64,000 nucleotides of DNA. Origin: Thermoplasmata archaeon (GTDB lineage Archaea; Thermoplasmatota; Thermoplasmata; Thermoplasmatales; Thermoplasmataceae). Position 1 is the first letter of the stretch; each line of letters opens with the position of its first letter. Both the position numbers and the translations under genes were made by a program. This document shows positions 46,955 to 56,348 of the stretch, piece after piece. The notes under the pieces were generated by a model, which ran no database searches, was not told the DNA's origin, and saw only the letters and a list, made by a program, of their open reading frames with translations. The stretch is from positions 1-64,000 of the forward strand of contig JAJZXB010000002.1 of assembly GCA_021846395.1 (NCBI GenBank). Reading direction: 5' to 3'.

Positions 46955-48299
46955 AGACTGTGCTGTGGTTGGATACCTTGGCACAAATGCATATGCCAAC
47001 ATCCTTTTTGGATTGAAGGCATTGCAGCACAGAGGCCAGGAAACTTCCGGTATGGCAACATATGATGGGAAAATACACATAAAAAAGGGCATGGGCCTTG
47101 TTTCAGAAGTTTTTAAGGAAGGTAATCTTGAAGGGAATACAGGCATAGGCCATAATAGATATTCAACAGCAGGATCAAAGGGTGTTGAAAATGCCGGTCC
47201 ATTTATAATATCTGGATCAATAGGCTATGTTGGTTTATCCCATAATGGGGAAATAACCAATGCACATTACCTGAGAGAAGAGTTGAAAAGCAAGGGGTAT
47301 ATTTTTACTAGTTCAAGCGACACTGAGGTTATGCTGATTACCCTTATCAGTGAAATAAACAAATATGGCATATATGATGGAATTAAGAAAACAATGTTGA
47401 AGTTAAAAGGGGCATATGCCGTTGCTATCATGATAAACAATACACTGTATGCACTCAGGGACCCATATGGTTTCAGGCCATTGATATATGGCAGAACCAG
47501 TGATGGATATATTGTTGCCTCAGAAAGTGCTGCTATTGATGCAGTTTCTGGAGATGTTATAAGGGATGTAAATCCTGGTGAATTGATTGAGATAAATGAG
47601 CACGGTATCCAGAGCGTGTTTACCATGAATCATGAAATAGCACATTGTATGTTTGAATATGTTTATTTTGCAAGGCCTGACAGTGTAATTGACAATAAGG
47701 AGGTCTTCAATGTTAGATACAACCTTGGCACAATTCTTGCAAGAGAGCATCCATGTAAGGCAGATGTTGTAATTCCTGTACCTGACTCCGGTAGAGCACA
47801 GGCCCTGGGGTATTCAGTTGAATCGGGAATAGCTTACAGCGAAGGGCTGATAAAAAACAGATATTCAGATAGAACTTTTATTTTGCCTGACCAGAAGAGT
47901 AGATATGATGCAATAAAAATCAAATTGAATCCAATAAAATCGGCTGTAAAGGATAAAAACATAGTGCTGATTGACGATAGCATTGTCCGTGGGAATACTA
48001 TGAAATACATAATTTCCCTGCTAAGAAAAGAAGGTGCAAGGGAAATACATGTAAGGGTTGGATCCCCAGAAATTGTTGCGGCTTGCTACTTTGGTGTGGA
48101 TATGAAAACAAGCAATGACTTCATAGCCTATAATAAAAGCACTGATGAAATAAGGGATGCTATTGGAGCTGATTCTCTTGGGTATGTGTCAATTAATGGC
48201 CTAAAAGAAGCTATTGGCATGAGTTCCCTATGCCTGGGTTGCCTTACAGGCAAGTATCCTGAGGATATACCTCCACATGCAAAGCCAAACTACACCTAA
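46902..48299 (+). CDS. purF: Amidophosphoribosyltransferase
   Basis: First step of purine synthesis. The Ntn glutaminase nucleophile is the Cys in LNEDCAVVGYLG, followed by ALQHRGQETSGMATY, GIGHNRYSTAG and SHNGEITN; the PRPP site is VLIDDSIVRGNTMK. No ATG stands before the Cys. The only usual start is GTG at 46902 inside L37e, giving a 19-residue propeptide that would be cleaved, as in Bacillus PurF. The 53-base overlap with L37e is therefore needed. Stop overlaps the convergent nop5 stop. Confidence 0.94.
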   Translation: MVFHHQKSDITIGQKLNEDCAVVGYLGTNAYANILFGLKALQHRGQETSGMATYDGKIHIKKGMGLVSEVFKEGNLEGNTGIGHNRYSTAGSKGVENAGPFIISGSIGYVGLSHNGEITNAHYLREELKSKGYIFTSSSDTEVMLITLISEINKYGIYDGIKKTMLKLKGAYAVAIMINNTLYALRDPYGFRPLIYGRTSDGYIVASESAAIDAVSGDVIRDVNPGELIEINEHGIQSVFTMNHEIAHCMFEYVYFARPDSVIDNKEVFNVRYNLGTILAREHPCKADVVIPVPDSGRAQALGYSVESGIAYSEGLIKNRYSDRTFILPDQKSRYDAIKIKLNPIKSAVKDKNIVLIDDSIVRGNTMKYIISLLRKEGAREIHVRVGSPEIVAACYFGVDMKTSNDFIAYNKSTDEIRDAIGADSLGYVSINGLKEAIGMSSLCLGCLTGKYPEDIPPHAKPNYT

Positions 48300-49102
48300 T
48301 TTTTTATTTTACTGTTTATGTAGGATATCAGGGAATCAACATCCCCTGTCCTGTGAAAATAATCCATTTTAATGGTGATTGCCATTTTATTTGCTATTAT
48401 TCTTGATATCTGTCCCCTTTTACCCACAGGAAGCGATGATAGACCGGGATAATTAAAAATTATTCCGTGTTTAGGAGGTGGAGTCCCATTTCTCATATGC
48501 TTGAAAAATGCCTTCTCTGCACCAAGTATTTGAAGTGTGCTCGATGGAAATTTTACAAGATTCTTTAACCCCCCACTCTTCAGCAAAAAATCAAGGGTCA
48601 AATCTGGCCCAATTAATTTAGAGGTATTTGGCATATAATTTTCCAATTCATTATAAAGATAATTCATTATCTGTGACCTGAATTCACATATCTGTGATCC
48701 AAATTCAGCGGTTTTAATTTCGATGTCATTGAGGTTGGATGCTTTCAATTTATTAAAATATGAACATGGATCGTTATTATACGGTATATCAAATATGGTA
48801 AATATTGATATCAATCTTTCCAGATACAGGTTGATGATTTCATCCATTTCCTTTTTAATCGAATAAATTTTTAGAATGTACTGGTCACCTGAAAATTCCT
48901 CACTTATCCTTTCTTTTTCGTATTTTAGAAGTATTTCTCTCAAATCCGGAATGCTTTCCGAAGGATTTGTTTCTATTTCCGGTTTTATTCCCTTCCTTAG
49001 CATGTTGAAAATTTCCATGTAATCTTTTTCCAAATTTTTGAACAGGTATATTTTCCCGTTTATCCTTTCCCCGTACCACAATATTTTTTCCACTATCCTC
49101 AT
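48296..49102 (-). CDS. nop5: Box C/D sRNP core protein Nop5 (Nop56/58)
   Basis: Scaffold of the archaeal 2'-O-methylation particle with fibrillarin and L7Ae. The NOP domain is clear: LIGPDLTLDFLLKSGGL, FPSSTLQILGAEKAFFKHM, GTPPPKHGIIFNYP and RGQISRIIANKMAI. About 268 residues, with no KKE tail. Start is uncertain: ATGAGGATA immediately after GGAGGAG, or GTG nine bases later at better spacing. It overlaps the 3' end of cbf5 by about 200 bases in a different frame. Fibrillarin is not adjacent. Confidence 0.93.
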   Translation of the reverse strand: MRIVEKILWYGERINGKIYLFKNLEKDYMEIFNMLRKGIKPEIETNPSESIPDLREILLKYEKERISEEFSGDQYILKIYSIKKEMDEIINLYLERLISIFTIFDIPYNNDPCSYFNKLKASNLNDIEIKTAEFGSQICEFRSQIMNYLYNELENYMPNTSKLIGPDLTLDFLLKSGGLKNLVKFPSSTLQILGAEKAFFKHMRNGTPPPKHGIIFNYPGLSSLPVGKRGQISRIIANKMAITIKMDYFHRTGDVDSLISYINSKIKN

Positions 49103-49955
49103 CTCCTCCAATAAGCACATTGTCAATATCTACTACCTTTAAATCCTTGACTTCATTCACTAGCATCGTACCATATGCTATAAGTTCATTTTTATCTGTA
49201 TATATGGCTATTTTGTCTCCCTTAACCGGTTTACCAATTAATGTTATTATTCCAGGTGGATATATGTCTGAACCGTTTTCTATATTTTTTATGGCTGTTT
49301 TTTTAACTATCATTTTGGGATAATCCATGAATACAAAATCCATTGGCAATAAAATTTTATTGAACAATTCAGGTTTTCCCTCATTCTTCAAGAGAGCAGC
49401 ATCACTTAATTCCTGCAGGCTATGAGCCATATCTTCTTTAAAATTTCCAGTGGATATTCTTCGTAAATCCGCCATTTGAGCGCCAGTTCCAATCACGTAT
49501 CCCATATCCGTACATAGCGTTCTTATATATGTGCCCGATTCGCACTTCACATGGAATAATACCAGTTTATCCTTAATTTCAATAATATCCATATTGTAAA
49601 TTGTCCTGATTCTCAATTCCCTTGCCACAGCAGATCTCACAGGTGGAAGCTGGTATATCCTTCCTGTGAACTCCTGAAAAACATGTTTTATATCCTCTTC
49701 AGGAACATCTGAATACAATCTCATAATGGATATGTATTCTTTGGGTTTTTCATGAACTAAATCTATAAGTTTTGTCGCCTTGCCAAGAGCCATTACAAGC
49801 ACGCCTGAAACATTCGGATCCAGTGTTCCTATGTGCCCAACTCTTCTTTCCCCTGTTATATCCCTGACCCATGAATCGATCTGGTGACTTGTGGGCCCCG
49901 CAGGTTTATCTATAACTATGAATCCATTAATGTTTTGTCCTTTTATTTTTTCCAT
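48900..49955 (-). CDS. truB: tRNA/rRNA pseudouridine synthase Cbf5 (TruB family)
   Basis: Catalytic subunit of H/ACA RNPs. Catalytic Asp in GHIGTLDPNVSGVL, then KPKEYISIMRL, LPPVRSAVARELRIR and CESGTYIRTLC; a PUA domain follows (ENGSDIYPPGIITLIG...KGDKIAIYTDKNELIAYG) ending near residue 275. A further 75 residues, rich in Lys, Arg, Asn and Gly, run on entirely over the nop5 start region in another frame. Core assignment is firm; whether the tail is functional is open. Confidence 0.95.
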   Translation of the reverse strand: MEKIKGQNINGFIVIDKPAGPTSHQIDSWVRDITGERRVGHIGTLDPNVSGVLVMALGKATKLIDLVHEKPKEYISIMRLYSDVPEEDIKHVFQEFTGRIYQLPPVRSAVARELRIRTIYNMDIIEIKDKLVLFHVKCESGTYIRTLCTDMGYVIGTGAQMADLRRISTGNFKEDMAHSLQELSDAALLKNEGKPELFNKILLPMDFVFMDYPKMIVKKTAIKNIENGSDIYPPGIITLIGKPVKGDKIAIYTDKNELIAYGTMLVNEVKDLKVVDIDNVLIGGDEDSGKNIVVRGKDKRENIPVQKFGKRLHGNFQHAKEGNKTGNRNKSFGKHSGFERNTSKIRKRKDK

Positions 49956-49983
49956 TTGTCATTCAATATTCATAATATGATTT

Positions 49984-50508
49984 TTAACTTTTCTTTTTTA
50001 TAGAGAACATTATTGAGGATAGAACATTTTCTATTGATAAATTGTCAGTTTTTATTATCAGATTGTAATACTGGTAATTTCTGTAATCTATCCCGTAAAA
50101 AGTCATGTATCTTCTAAGTTCCGATCTTTCTCGCTTTATTATGTTTTCCTTTGAGGCACCATCATCCCTGCCAAGTAACCTGTTAATCCTTGTATCTTCT
50201 TCAGCATAGAGAAATATTCTATATGAATCGATGCTCTCCTTATGTGATAAATAACCACACAATCTTGACTCTATAACAATATTATCATGATTTTTAATGA
50301 AGTCTGTTATCAGTTTATCTTCTTCAAGGTCTATTTCCCTGTGTCTTTCGGCATATGTGCTGAATTCAATAATGTCCATTTTATATTCTTCTGCTTTTTT
50401 CCTGAAAAAATAACCTCCAGAATAAAAATTATAATTGAGATTTTTTGCTAGCATCTCCCCAACTGTTGTTTTACCTGACCCCGATTCTCCGCTTATGGTG
50501 ATTTTCAT
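49984..50508 (-). CDS. cmk: Cytidylate kinase (archaeal type)
   Basis: P-loop kinase of 174 residues: GESGSGKTT at residues 6-14, YSGGYFFRKKA CMP-site helix, IVIESRLCGYL and a lid GRDDGASKENIIKRERSE. Family length is about 180. Typical neighbour of AdkA and Cbf5 at the 3' end of the archaeal ribosomal super-operon. ATG overlaps the DUF106 stop. Confidence 0.95.
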   Translation of the reverse strand: MKITISGESGSGKTTVGEMLAKNLNYNFYSGGYFFRKKAEEYKMDIIEFSTYAERHREIDLEEDKLITDFIKNHDNIVIESRLCGYLSHKESIDSYRIFLYAEEDTRINRLLGRDDGASKENIIKRERSELRRYMTFYGIDYRNYQYYNLIIKTDNLSIENVLSSIMFSIKKKS

Positions 50509-51194
50509 ATTGATTGCGCTTCTTCTTCCTCTAATTTTCTTATTTTATAAGTAAAATCGATATATTTCATTACCATTGTCACAAAATATCCCACAGCAAG
50601 ATTGCCCAGTGTGTATAATCCCATCCAAAATGGCATTACATATAACTTGGTCGTAACTATATTAAGGTTCATATCCCATGGAACTGAAACATACTGATAA
50701 TGCAATGATAGAATGAATACATAAAGCCAGATAAATATAAGGAAAAAGAAAACCTCAGTTACAAATAAAGGTTTCATTGTATTCATGGACATTGCAGCCT
50801 GATCCATCTGTCTCTGCATTGACATTTTCTGTAACTTTTGCTGTCTTGCCCTATCACCGGATTTCATGGCTTCTCTCATTGCTTTTTGATACGCTCTGCT
50901 AACAGATTGAACCTTGCCCATCTTAATCCAGTCAGTGAAAAAATACCTTGGTATTGAAGATATTAAGCCAAGGATAATGCCTGTCAACATTAAAGTTAAT
51001 ATGGGAGAGGAATGATTGAACCCAAGAAGTGGCATGAAGACAATATTCATTGCATTTCCTATTGGATTCCTTATTGCTGGATCGCCTATGATAAATATAA
51101 GACCCAAACCTGCAAACATGAAAATAAACTGTATCATCATCATTTTTTGCATTTGTGGTTGTCCTGAAACTGGTTGATTATTACCTCTTTGCAT
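50505..51194 (-). CDS. DUF106 membrane protein (archaeal YidC/Oxa1-like)
   Basis: A 229-residue protein with three to four membrane helices, a positively charged cytoplasmic coiled region (SRAYQKAMREAMKSGDRARQQKLQKM) and a Met-rich N-terminus. This is the DUF106 family, distant relatives of YidC/Oxa1, Get1 and EMC3 thought to insert membrane proteins. Its place beside secY and adkA is standard in archaea and fits the role. Confidence 0.92.
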   Translation of the reverse strand: MQRGNNQPVSGQPQMQKMMMIQFIFMFAGLGLIFIIGDPAIRNPIGNAMNIVFMPLLGFNHSSPILTLMLTGIILGLISSIPRYFFTDWIKMGKVQSVSRAYQKAMREAMKSGDRARQQKLQKMSMQRQMDQAAMSMNTMKPLFVTEVFFFLIFIWLYVFILSLHYQYVSVPWDMNLNIVTTKLYVMPFWMGLYTLGNLAVGYFVTMVMKYIDFTYKIRKLEEEEAQSI

Positions 51195-51195
51195 T

Positions 51196-51738
51196 TTATA
51201 ACCTCCTTATGATATTTTCTGCTGCTATTTCTGGATGATTGTCTGGATTATATATAAAGTTAACTGTGGCTCCAGAATAAACAGAATATGCAATAGCATA
51301 GTATCTGTTTATTTCCTGCTGTTCCTTTATATCATCCGCTTTATCCTCATCTCTGCTACGTGATGGGTCATTTAATCTGTGTTTCAAAATTTCCTCAGGT
51401 GAGGATTCTATTAAAAAATATGAAGATATGTTTAGCTCGTTCAAAACCCATTGAGGCAAACCGGGTAAATAACCTTTGGGGGATTTAATTGACATGTGGG
51501 TGTCTATTATTATATTATCCATCTGCCCCAATTTGACTGCTGCCTTTTTTTGAAGGTCTATTTGCTCTGGTATTGCCAATTTTCGTATTTCATCCCTGTT
51601 TTCAATGAGGCTTAAATCCCTTCCCATTTCAAACATAAGCGTCCCGAAATTAAGAACTTTGTATTCGGATTTCTTTACAACCATATCAATAACAGTAGAT
51701 TTACCCACTCCTGGTATTCCTGAAACTATCACTCTCAT
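51196..51738 (-). CDS. adkA: Adenylate kinase (archaeal AdkA)
   Basis: Archaeal-type AMP kinase of 180 residues with P-loop GIPGVGKST (residues 7-15), NFGTLMFEM AMP-site helix and IIDTHMSIKSPKGYLPGLP. The short LID contains DPSRSRDEDKADDI. It abuts secY with no gap. Confidence 0.95.
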   Translation of the reverse strand: MRVIVSGIPGVGKSTVIDMVVKKSEYKVLNFGTLMFEMGRDLSLIENRDEIRKLAIPEQIDLQKKAAVKLGQMDNIIIDTHMSIKSPKGYLPGLPQWVLNELNISSYFLIESSPEEILKHRLNDPSRSRDEDKADDIKEQQEINRYYAIAYSVYSGATVNFIYNPDNHPEIAAENIIRRL

Positions 51739-53499
51739 TTACCCACCAATAAAGAATTGCCTTATCATTGGATGCATTTCCATTAATTGCTCTCTGCCCA
51801 TTGCCTCGTAAAACTGTATAACTATTCCAACTGCCAGAAGCAGGCCGGTACCACTGGTATTGCCCACGGTTCCGATTAGATCTGCACCACCTGCCAGTAC
51901 GCCAACGATAGCTCCACTGAATATTGTTATTGCGGGAATGTATTTGCTTAGAACCTTTTCCATGACTTTAGGGTCTCTTCTAAATCCAGGAATTTGCATG
52001 CCGCTGGATCTGATCTGCTTGGCCACAGCACCAGCCCCCATATTTGTGGTTTCTATCCAGAATTTTGCAAAAAGTATACTGAACCCAATGATGAATGCCA
52101 TAAATACCAGAACGTGTATTACTTCCTCCAGAGGTGTGTGACCCAGCAATTCAGCCTGTGATGCCCCCGGTTGAAGTATTGGGAACAACCACCCTGCCAG
52201 GCCATTGGGTGTGAAAAGGTAAAAAGCGAGGCCACTCATGGGGGTTGTATTTGAAATGCCCAGTGACGATACCTGCGTTGGTGTGGGGTATGACCCGAGG
52301 AGATAACTGTGCCCCAAAATTGGTATTTTACTTAAAGTAGGGCTACTCCAGAATAATAATGTCCACATGGATATATTTGCCAGCAATGCAGTTGCAAGTA
52401 TTACTGGTATGTTTGAGGCATACAATAACTGTAATGGATATCTGCCCCTTGCACCCCTTACTCTCTCATGCGCTATTGGCAATTCTATCTTACTGCTCTG
52501 GAAATATGCCACGATGAAGAATATAAGCAATGTACCAACTAATGCAATCATTGGATTTGGCTGTGCAAATAATATCTGTTCCATACCAGTATTTGTTAAA
52601 TATGAACCGGGTGCGTTAAGGAACAGGTATAAAGCCTTTGGTATGGCACCTGCCGGGGGATTTGATATTGATAATGGTGATGATATTGTTGATGGTACCC
52701 AGTTGAAGGTTCCGGTAAATAATTGCTGAGATACGCCTGCAGCTATGAACAGTGATATACCTGAACCTATGCCGTATTTAGACACAAGCTCGTCCATCAA
52801 AAATACCAGATATGAACCAAAGAATAGCTGAGCTATTATAATGGACTGTGCAAGAAATGTTCCATAACCTGGAGCAAAGAGGCCGAGTCTTGACACCAGA
52901 CTAGTATCTGGTACCAGGAAGCCAAAGGCTTGGGGTATGGCTTCAACAAATATCATAATTATAACAAGAAGTTTCTGGACACCTTGATATATTGCCTTAT
53001 CTGATGAGTCTGAAAGGTTAAGGTTGAATATTTTTGCACCTGCAAATAATTGCATGACAATACTTGCCGTTACTATTGGGCCGATACCCAGGTCCATCAA
53101 TGAGCCGGATGCACCTGCAAATATTGCGCGGAATGAGGCAAATACATCAACTGTGTTTTTGGTATTTAAACCATATATGTATATGTTTGTGAGTGCGAAA
53201 TAAAGAATAACAACAAGTGCAGTCCACATTATTTTATATTTGAATGGAACGTGCCCTGATGCTTTTTTAATTGCAGGTAATTTCGCTGTTAGATTTTCCA
53301 GACCATATAACCTGCTTTTTTTAGGTCCATTATAACTTAACAGCAAATAAGCAATTAGAAACAGTGGTGAAGTTAATAATCCAACTATAAATATTTTTAA
53401 ACCAGTATAATGTTCAAAATAGTATACCGTGGCCAGGAAAATAGCGAATACAAATATTATAGGGATTGCGGCCCCCTTATTCCTTTGAATCTCTGTCAT
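51739..53499 (-). CDS. secY: Protein translocase subunit SecY
   Basis: Channel subunit with ten membrane helices. Recognised by GIGPIVTASIVMQLFAGAKI, YGIGSGISLFIAAGVSQQ, the cytoplasmic loop ELPIAHERVRGARGRYPLQLLYASNIPVIL and the end EAMGREQLMEMHPMIRQFF. At 586 residues it is longer than the usual archaeal 430-490; extra residues are in external loops (for example residues 270-310 and 385-440). Its start overlaps rpl15 by 23 bases. Confidence 0.97.
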   Translation of the reverse strand: MTEIQRNKGAAIPIIFVFAIFLATVYYFEHYTGLKIFIVGLLTSPLFLIAYLLLSYNGPKKSRLYGLENLTAKLPAIKKASGHVPFKYKIMWTALVVILYFALTNIYIYGLNTKNTVDVFASFRAIFAGASGSLMDLGIGPIVTASIVMQLFAGAKIFNLNLSDSSDKAIYQGVQKLLVIIMIFVEAIPQAFGFLVPDTSLVSRLGLFAPGYGTFLAQSIIIAQLFFGSYLVFLMDELVSKYGIGSGISLFIAAGVSQQLFTGTFNWVPSTISSPLSISNPPAGAIPKALYLFLNAPGSYLTNTGMEQILFAQPNPMIALVGTLLIFFIVAYFQSSKIELPIAHERVRGARGRYPLQLLYASNIPVILATALLANISMWTLLFWSSPTLSKIPILGHSYLLGSYPTPTQVSSLGISNTTPMSGLAFYLFTPNGLAGWLFPILQPGASQAELLGHTPLEEVIHVLVFMAFIIGFSILFAKFWIETTNMGAGAVAKQIRSSGMQIPGFRRDPKVMEKVLSKYIPAITIFSGAIVGVLAGGADLIGTVGNTSGTGLLLAVGIVIQFYEAMGREQLMEMHPMIRQFFIGG

Positions 53500-53899
53500 T
53501 TTCTATCGTAATACCGTAATTGGAAAGCTTATTAATAGCCTTTTCGGTAGCCTTTCCTATGATTATTTTGGATTTAATGTTAAAATCACCTGATCCAAGC
53601 AATTTTGTATAACCTGCCCTATCAAGGTCTATGATGTCGTTTTCAATGTAGCCTCTGTTTTTCAGATCATCATATAAAAACTCCAGCTGACCAAGGGTTA
53701 TTGAATTTGTTTCTGTCCTTGAATGGGATGTAAAGCCATGTACACCATAATGGTTCCTGTCATTTTTTATCAACCATGTTTTTCTATGTCCACCAAGTCC
53801 GGCCATACCATTTCCTCCTTTTTTGCCCTTTCCACGACCCGACTTCATACCTCTACCGTAATGTCCTCCTCTTAATTTCTTAGTTCTGGTTCTTACCAT
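53477..53899 (-). CDS. rpl15: Ribosomal protein uL15
   Basis: N-terminal basic, Gly-rich [29 protein letters not shown] is typical, followed by GHRKTWLI and the C-terminal L15 beta domain. 140 residues. Overlaps uL30 by 20 bases and secY by 23 bases. Confidence 0.97.
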   Translation of the reverse strand: MVRTRTKKLRGGHYGRGMKSGRGKGKKGGNGMAGLGGHRKTWLIKNDRNHYGVHGFTSHSRTETNSITLGQLEFLYDDLKNRGYIENDIIDLDRAGYTKLLGSGDFNIKSKIIIGKATEKAINKLSNYGITIENDRDSKE

Positions 53900-54374
53900 T
53901 TAAATCAATCCCCGCTGTTATCATTTTTTTGATAAGTGCATTTATTTCATTTCCTCTATATCCCGCAGAACCCTGCTGTTTGAATGGCTTTTGAATTGCT
54001 TCATACCCTCCTTTTGGTGGATTCAATCGTATTACAGGAATCAGTGAATTTAATGATTTTATGGTTATTTTATTCTCATTAAGAGCCTCAGCCATTTCCC
54101 TGTATGATGAGAAACCGAACTCTTTTAATTTTTCCTCATCTATTTTTTTTCTTCCCTTTAACAATATTCTATTTTTCAATAAAAGTTCAAGGGTATCGGT
54201 ATCGATCTCTCCCCATGTTATATAGTCCTTCGCAATCTGCAACATACCATTTATGCTGGGTGATTCCGTGTAAAGTACCATGTGATTGATGCGATTTAAA
54301 TTTAAAAGCTCAGCAGTCTTTTCAATTCCCGGTTTAATTCCTGTACTTCCTCTAATTCTGATTATCGCTATCAT
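53880..54374 (-). CDS. rpl30: Ribosomal protein uL30
   Basis: Archaeal-type uL30 of 164 residues, longer than the 60-residue bacterial one: [33 protein letters not shown] and the archaeal extension with NPPKGGYE...[12 protein letters not shown]. Overlaps uS5 by 23 bases. Confidence 0.97.
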   Translation of the reverse strand: MIAIIRIRGSTGIKPGIEKTAELLNLNRINHMVLYTESPSINGMLQIAKDYITWGEIDTDTLELLLKNRILLKGRKKIDEEKLKEFGFSSYREMAEALNENKITIKSLNSLIPVIRLNPPKGGYEAIQKPFKQQGSAGYRGNEINALIKKMITAGIDLNGKNQN

Positions 54375-55017
54375 TTCCTATACCTCCAATATATATGGGC
54401 GTTGTAAGAGTGATCTTTGGGTTAATTTTCATAGACACTGTTTTTTTAAGAGCGTCAAATGTTGCCAGTGCATAATTCACTGTTGTCTTTGTATGACCAG
54501 ATGCAAATCCCCATGCATCATCTATACCTGCCATTTTTAATATGGTTTTAGCCACATCCCCAACTGCCATGCCAACTCCCTGTGGTGCGGGCTTTAATTT
54601 AACTGTTACTGAGCCGGATTTTCCAACAATGTGAAAGGGTAGAGAATGTGGCCTACCACAACCGCATTCCCATGAGCCACAGCCTCTCTTAATTTCTATA
54701 ATATTTGTCTTAGCATTATTTATTGCTTTTCTTATTGCCGGTGCTGCTTCTTTGGCTTTTCCCCTACCGATACCAATATATCCATTTGAATTACCAACTA
54801 CAGCCGTTATTGAGTAATTCATTCTCCTGCCAGAATCGGTCATTCTCTGAGCTCTTTCAATGTTTATGACCTCATCTTTCAAATCGGGTACAAGATAATC
54901 TACTATCTGATATTCTTTTAATGGTAATTTCGTATGTAAGGCTTCTCCAATACTGTGTATTTGATCATTGGCAACAAGCCTTCCAAGTTCTGTTTTTGGC
55001 ACCCATTCTTCATCCAT
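54352..55017 (-). CDS. rps5: Ribosomal protein uS5
   Basis: Double-stranded RNA-binding-like N-domain ([41 protein letters not shown]) and C-domain with [36 protein letters not shown]. 221 residues, archaeal length. Confidence 0.97.
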   Translation of the reverse strand: MDEEWVPKTELGRLVANDQIHSIGEALHTKLPLKEYQIVDYLVPDLKDEVINIERAQRMTDSGRRMNYSITAVVGNSNGYIGIGRGKAKEAAPAIRKAINNAKTNIIEIKRGCGSWECGCGRPHSLPFHIVGKSGSVTVKLKPAPQGVGMAVGDVAKTILKMAGIDDAWGFASGHTKTTVNYALATFDALKKTVSMKINPKITLTTPIYIGGIGNDSDNQN

Positions 55018-55019
55018 AT

Positions 55020-55499
55020 TTATACACCTTTATTTTTATATTCTTCAAGATTTATTCTATTTTTTAAATGCTCCCCATTCAATCTTGATTCATCAGGAAA
55101 TACATCTTCGTCTGCAGGAATGTCAATACCTGAATCAATTATCCCCTTCAATGCAGCTGCAATTCTTCCTCCATGTTGAAATTTATATCTTCCTGTATCC
55201 AGTATGGCAGATTCAATTCCTTTATTTTTGGCCAATTTGCCGGCCAGATATCCTCCAAGGTAGAGGGATTGTATGTTGTTTCCAGTTAAATTATAGGTCT
55301 TTTTCAGTGTTTCCTGCGTAACTGTTAAGACTATACTGTCACCAACTGGGTTATAGTTAATAAATTGAATTGAAAATCCCCTGTTACTTGGTCTTATGAC
55401 TGCCCTTGTAATATCTGATTTTAATAATTTATATCTTTTGCCGTAATCTGTTATCCCTGCCTTTCTTCTTTTAAGAACTCTTATTGTTTTCATTTTCAT
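55020..55499 (-). CDS. rpl18: Ribosomal protein uL18
   Basis: 5S rRNA-binding protein: RRKAGITDYGKRYKLLKSDITRAVIRPSNRGFSIQFINYN, GGYLAGKLAKNKGIESAILDTGRY and GIIDSGIDIPADEDVFPDESR, all archaeal uL18 blocks. 159 residues. Confidence 0.97.
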   Translation of the reverse strand: MKMKTIRVLKRRKAGITDYGKRYKLLKSDITRAVIRPSNRGFSIQFINYNPVGDSIVLTVTQETLKKTYNLTGNNIQSLYLGGYLAGKLAKNKGIESAILDTGRYKFQHGGRIAAALKGIIDSGIDIPADEDVFPDESRLNGEHLKNRINLEEYKNKGV

Positions 55500-55947
55500 C
55501 CTCCTTTATTAATGATGATGATTTTAGATGAGAAACCAGCTGTGCTCTTGAAGTGAATGAACCACTTTTGATTATTCTGTAATACTTTCTATATGCCTCC
55601 CCATCTATCTTATTTTTTTCCTTTAATGTTTTCAGTTCGGATCTTAAAGCCCTTATCAGGGATATCCACCTTCTTTTTCTCGGGTATCTTGCATATTTTG
55701 TCCCTCTTACTGACCCTGGACCACGCCTCCTGCCTTTCTGAAGCTGCGTAATTCTCTTCTTTAATCTCATATTTGAGTTTCCCTTTTTGTTCTTCTTTTT
55801 AATAATATTTAAATTTATAAGTTTTTTAATATCATCACGTGTTGTAACATCCAGAACCTTATCCAGATTGTTTGTGTCTATCCACACTCTGGATTTTCCA
55901 ACTTTAAGTTCATCGGAAGCTATATTTTTTATGCTGTTCATTTTCAT
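55471..55947 (-). CDS. rpl19e: Ribosomal protein L19e
   Basis: ASDELKVGKSRVWIDTNNLD at the start and the Arg-rich RRRGPGSVRGTKYARYPRKRRWISLIRALR in the middle are diagnostic. 158 residues. The 3' end overlaps uL18 by 29 bases. Confidence 0.97.
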   Translation of the reverse strand: MKMNSIKNIASDELKVGKSRVWIDTNNLDKVLDVTTRDDIKKLINLNIIKKKNKKGNSNMRLKKRITQLQKGRRRGPGSVRGTKYARYPRKRRWISLIRALRSELKTLKEKNKIDGEAYRKYYRIIKSGSFTSRAQLVSHLKSSSLIKEDENENNKSS

Positions 55948-56348
55948 TTTACCACCTTATTGAACACATGTATGCCAAGATTTTCAGCCTCTTCTTCTAT
56001 ATCTATCCTCTTTTTATATCCCACTGCTGAAGCAATTCTTGCACCTTCTATATCAGGATTTAGCTTTTGTAATTCTGCAACATTGTGAACAAGGACTTCC
56101 TTGAACCCAGAAGGATGTAGCCCTCTTACTTTTTTTGGTGTCCTGTATCCGGGATTTACTACGGGAGGCCTGTATCCAAGATGGTTTGCAAGCTTTGAAT
56201 GCTTTCCTCTTGGTCGTCTCCATGAATCATCAAATTTTTTGTATCTGAACCATTCCTGGCGATGGAATTCTACTCTTCTTCTATTGACTTCATTTTTCTT
56301 TTTTAATAATTTCTTTTGTTCTTTTGTAAGCATTGGCTTATAACTCAT
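55944..56348 (-). CDS. rpl32e: Ribosomal protein L32e
   Basis: Archaeal/eukaryotic L32e, 134 residues: FHRQEWFRYKKFDDSWRRPRGKHSKL, the PGYRTPKKVRGLHPSGFKEVLVHN block and the C-terminal ASAVGYKKRIDIEEEAENLG. ATGA overlap with L19e. Confidence 0.97.
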   Translation of the reverse strand: MSYKPMLTKEQKKLLKKKNEVNRRRVEFHRQEWFRYKKFDDSWRRPRGKHSKLANHLGYRPPVVNPGYRTPKKVRGLHPSGFKEVLVHNVAELQKLNPDIEGARIASAVGYKKRIDIEEEAENLGIHVFNKVVK

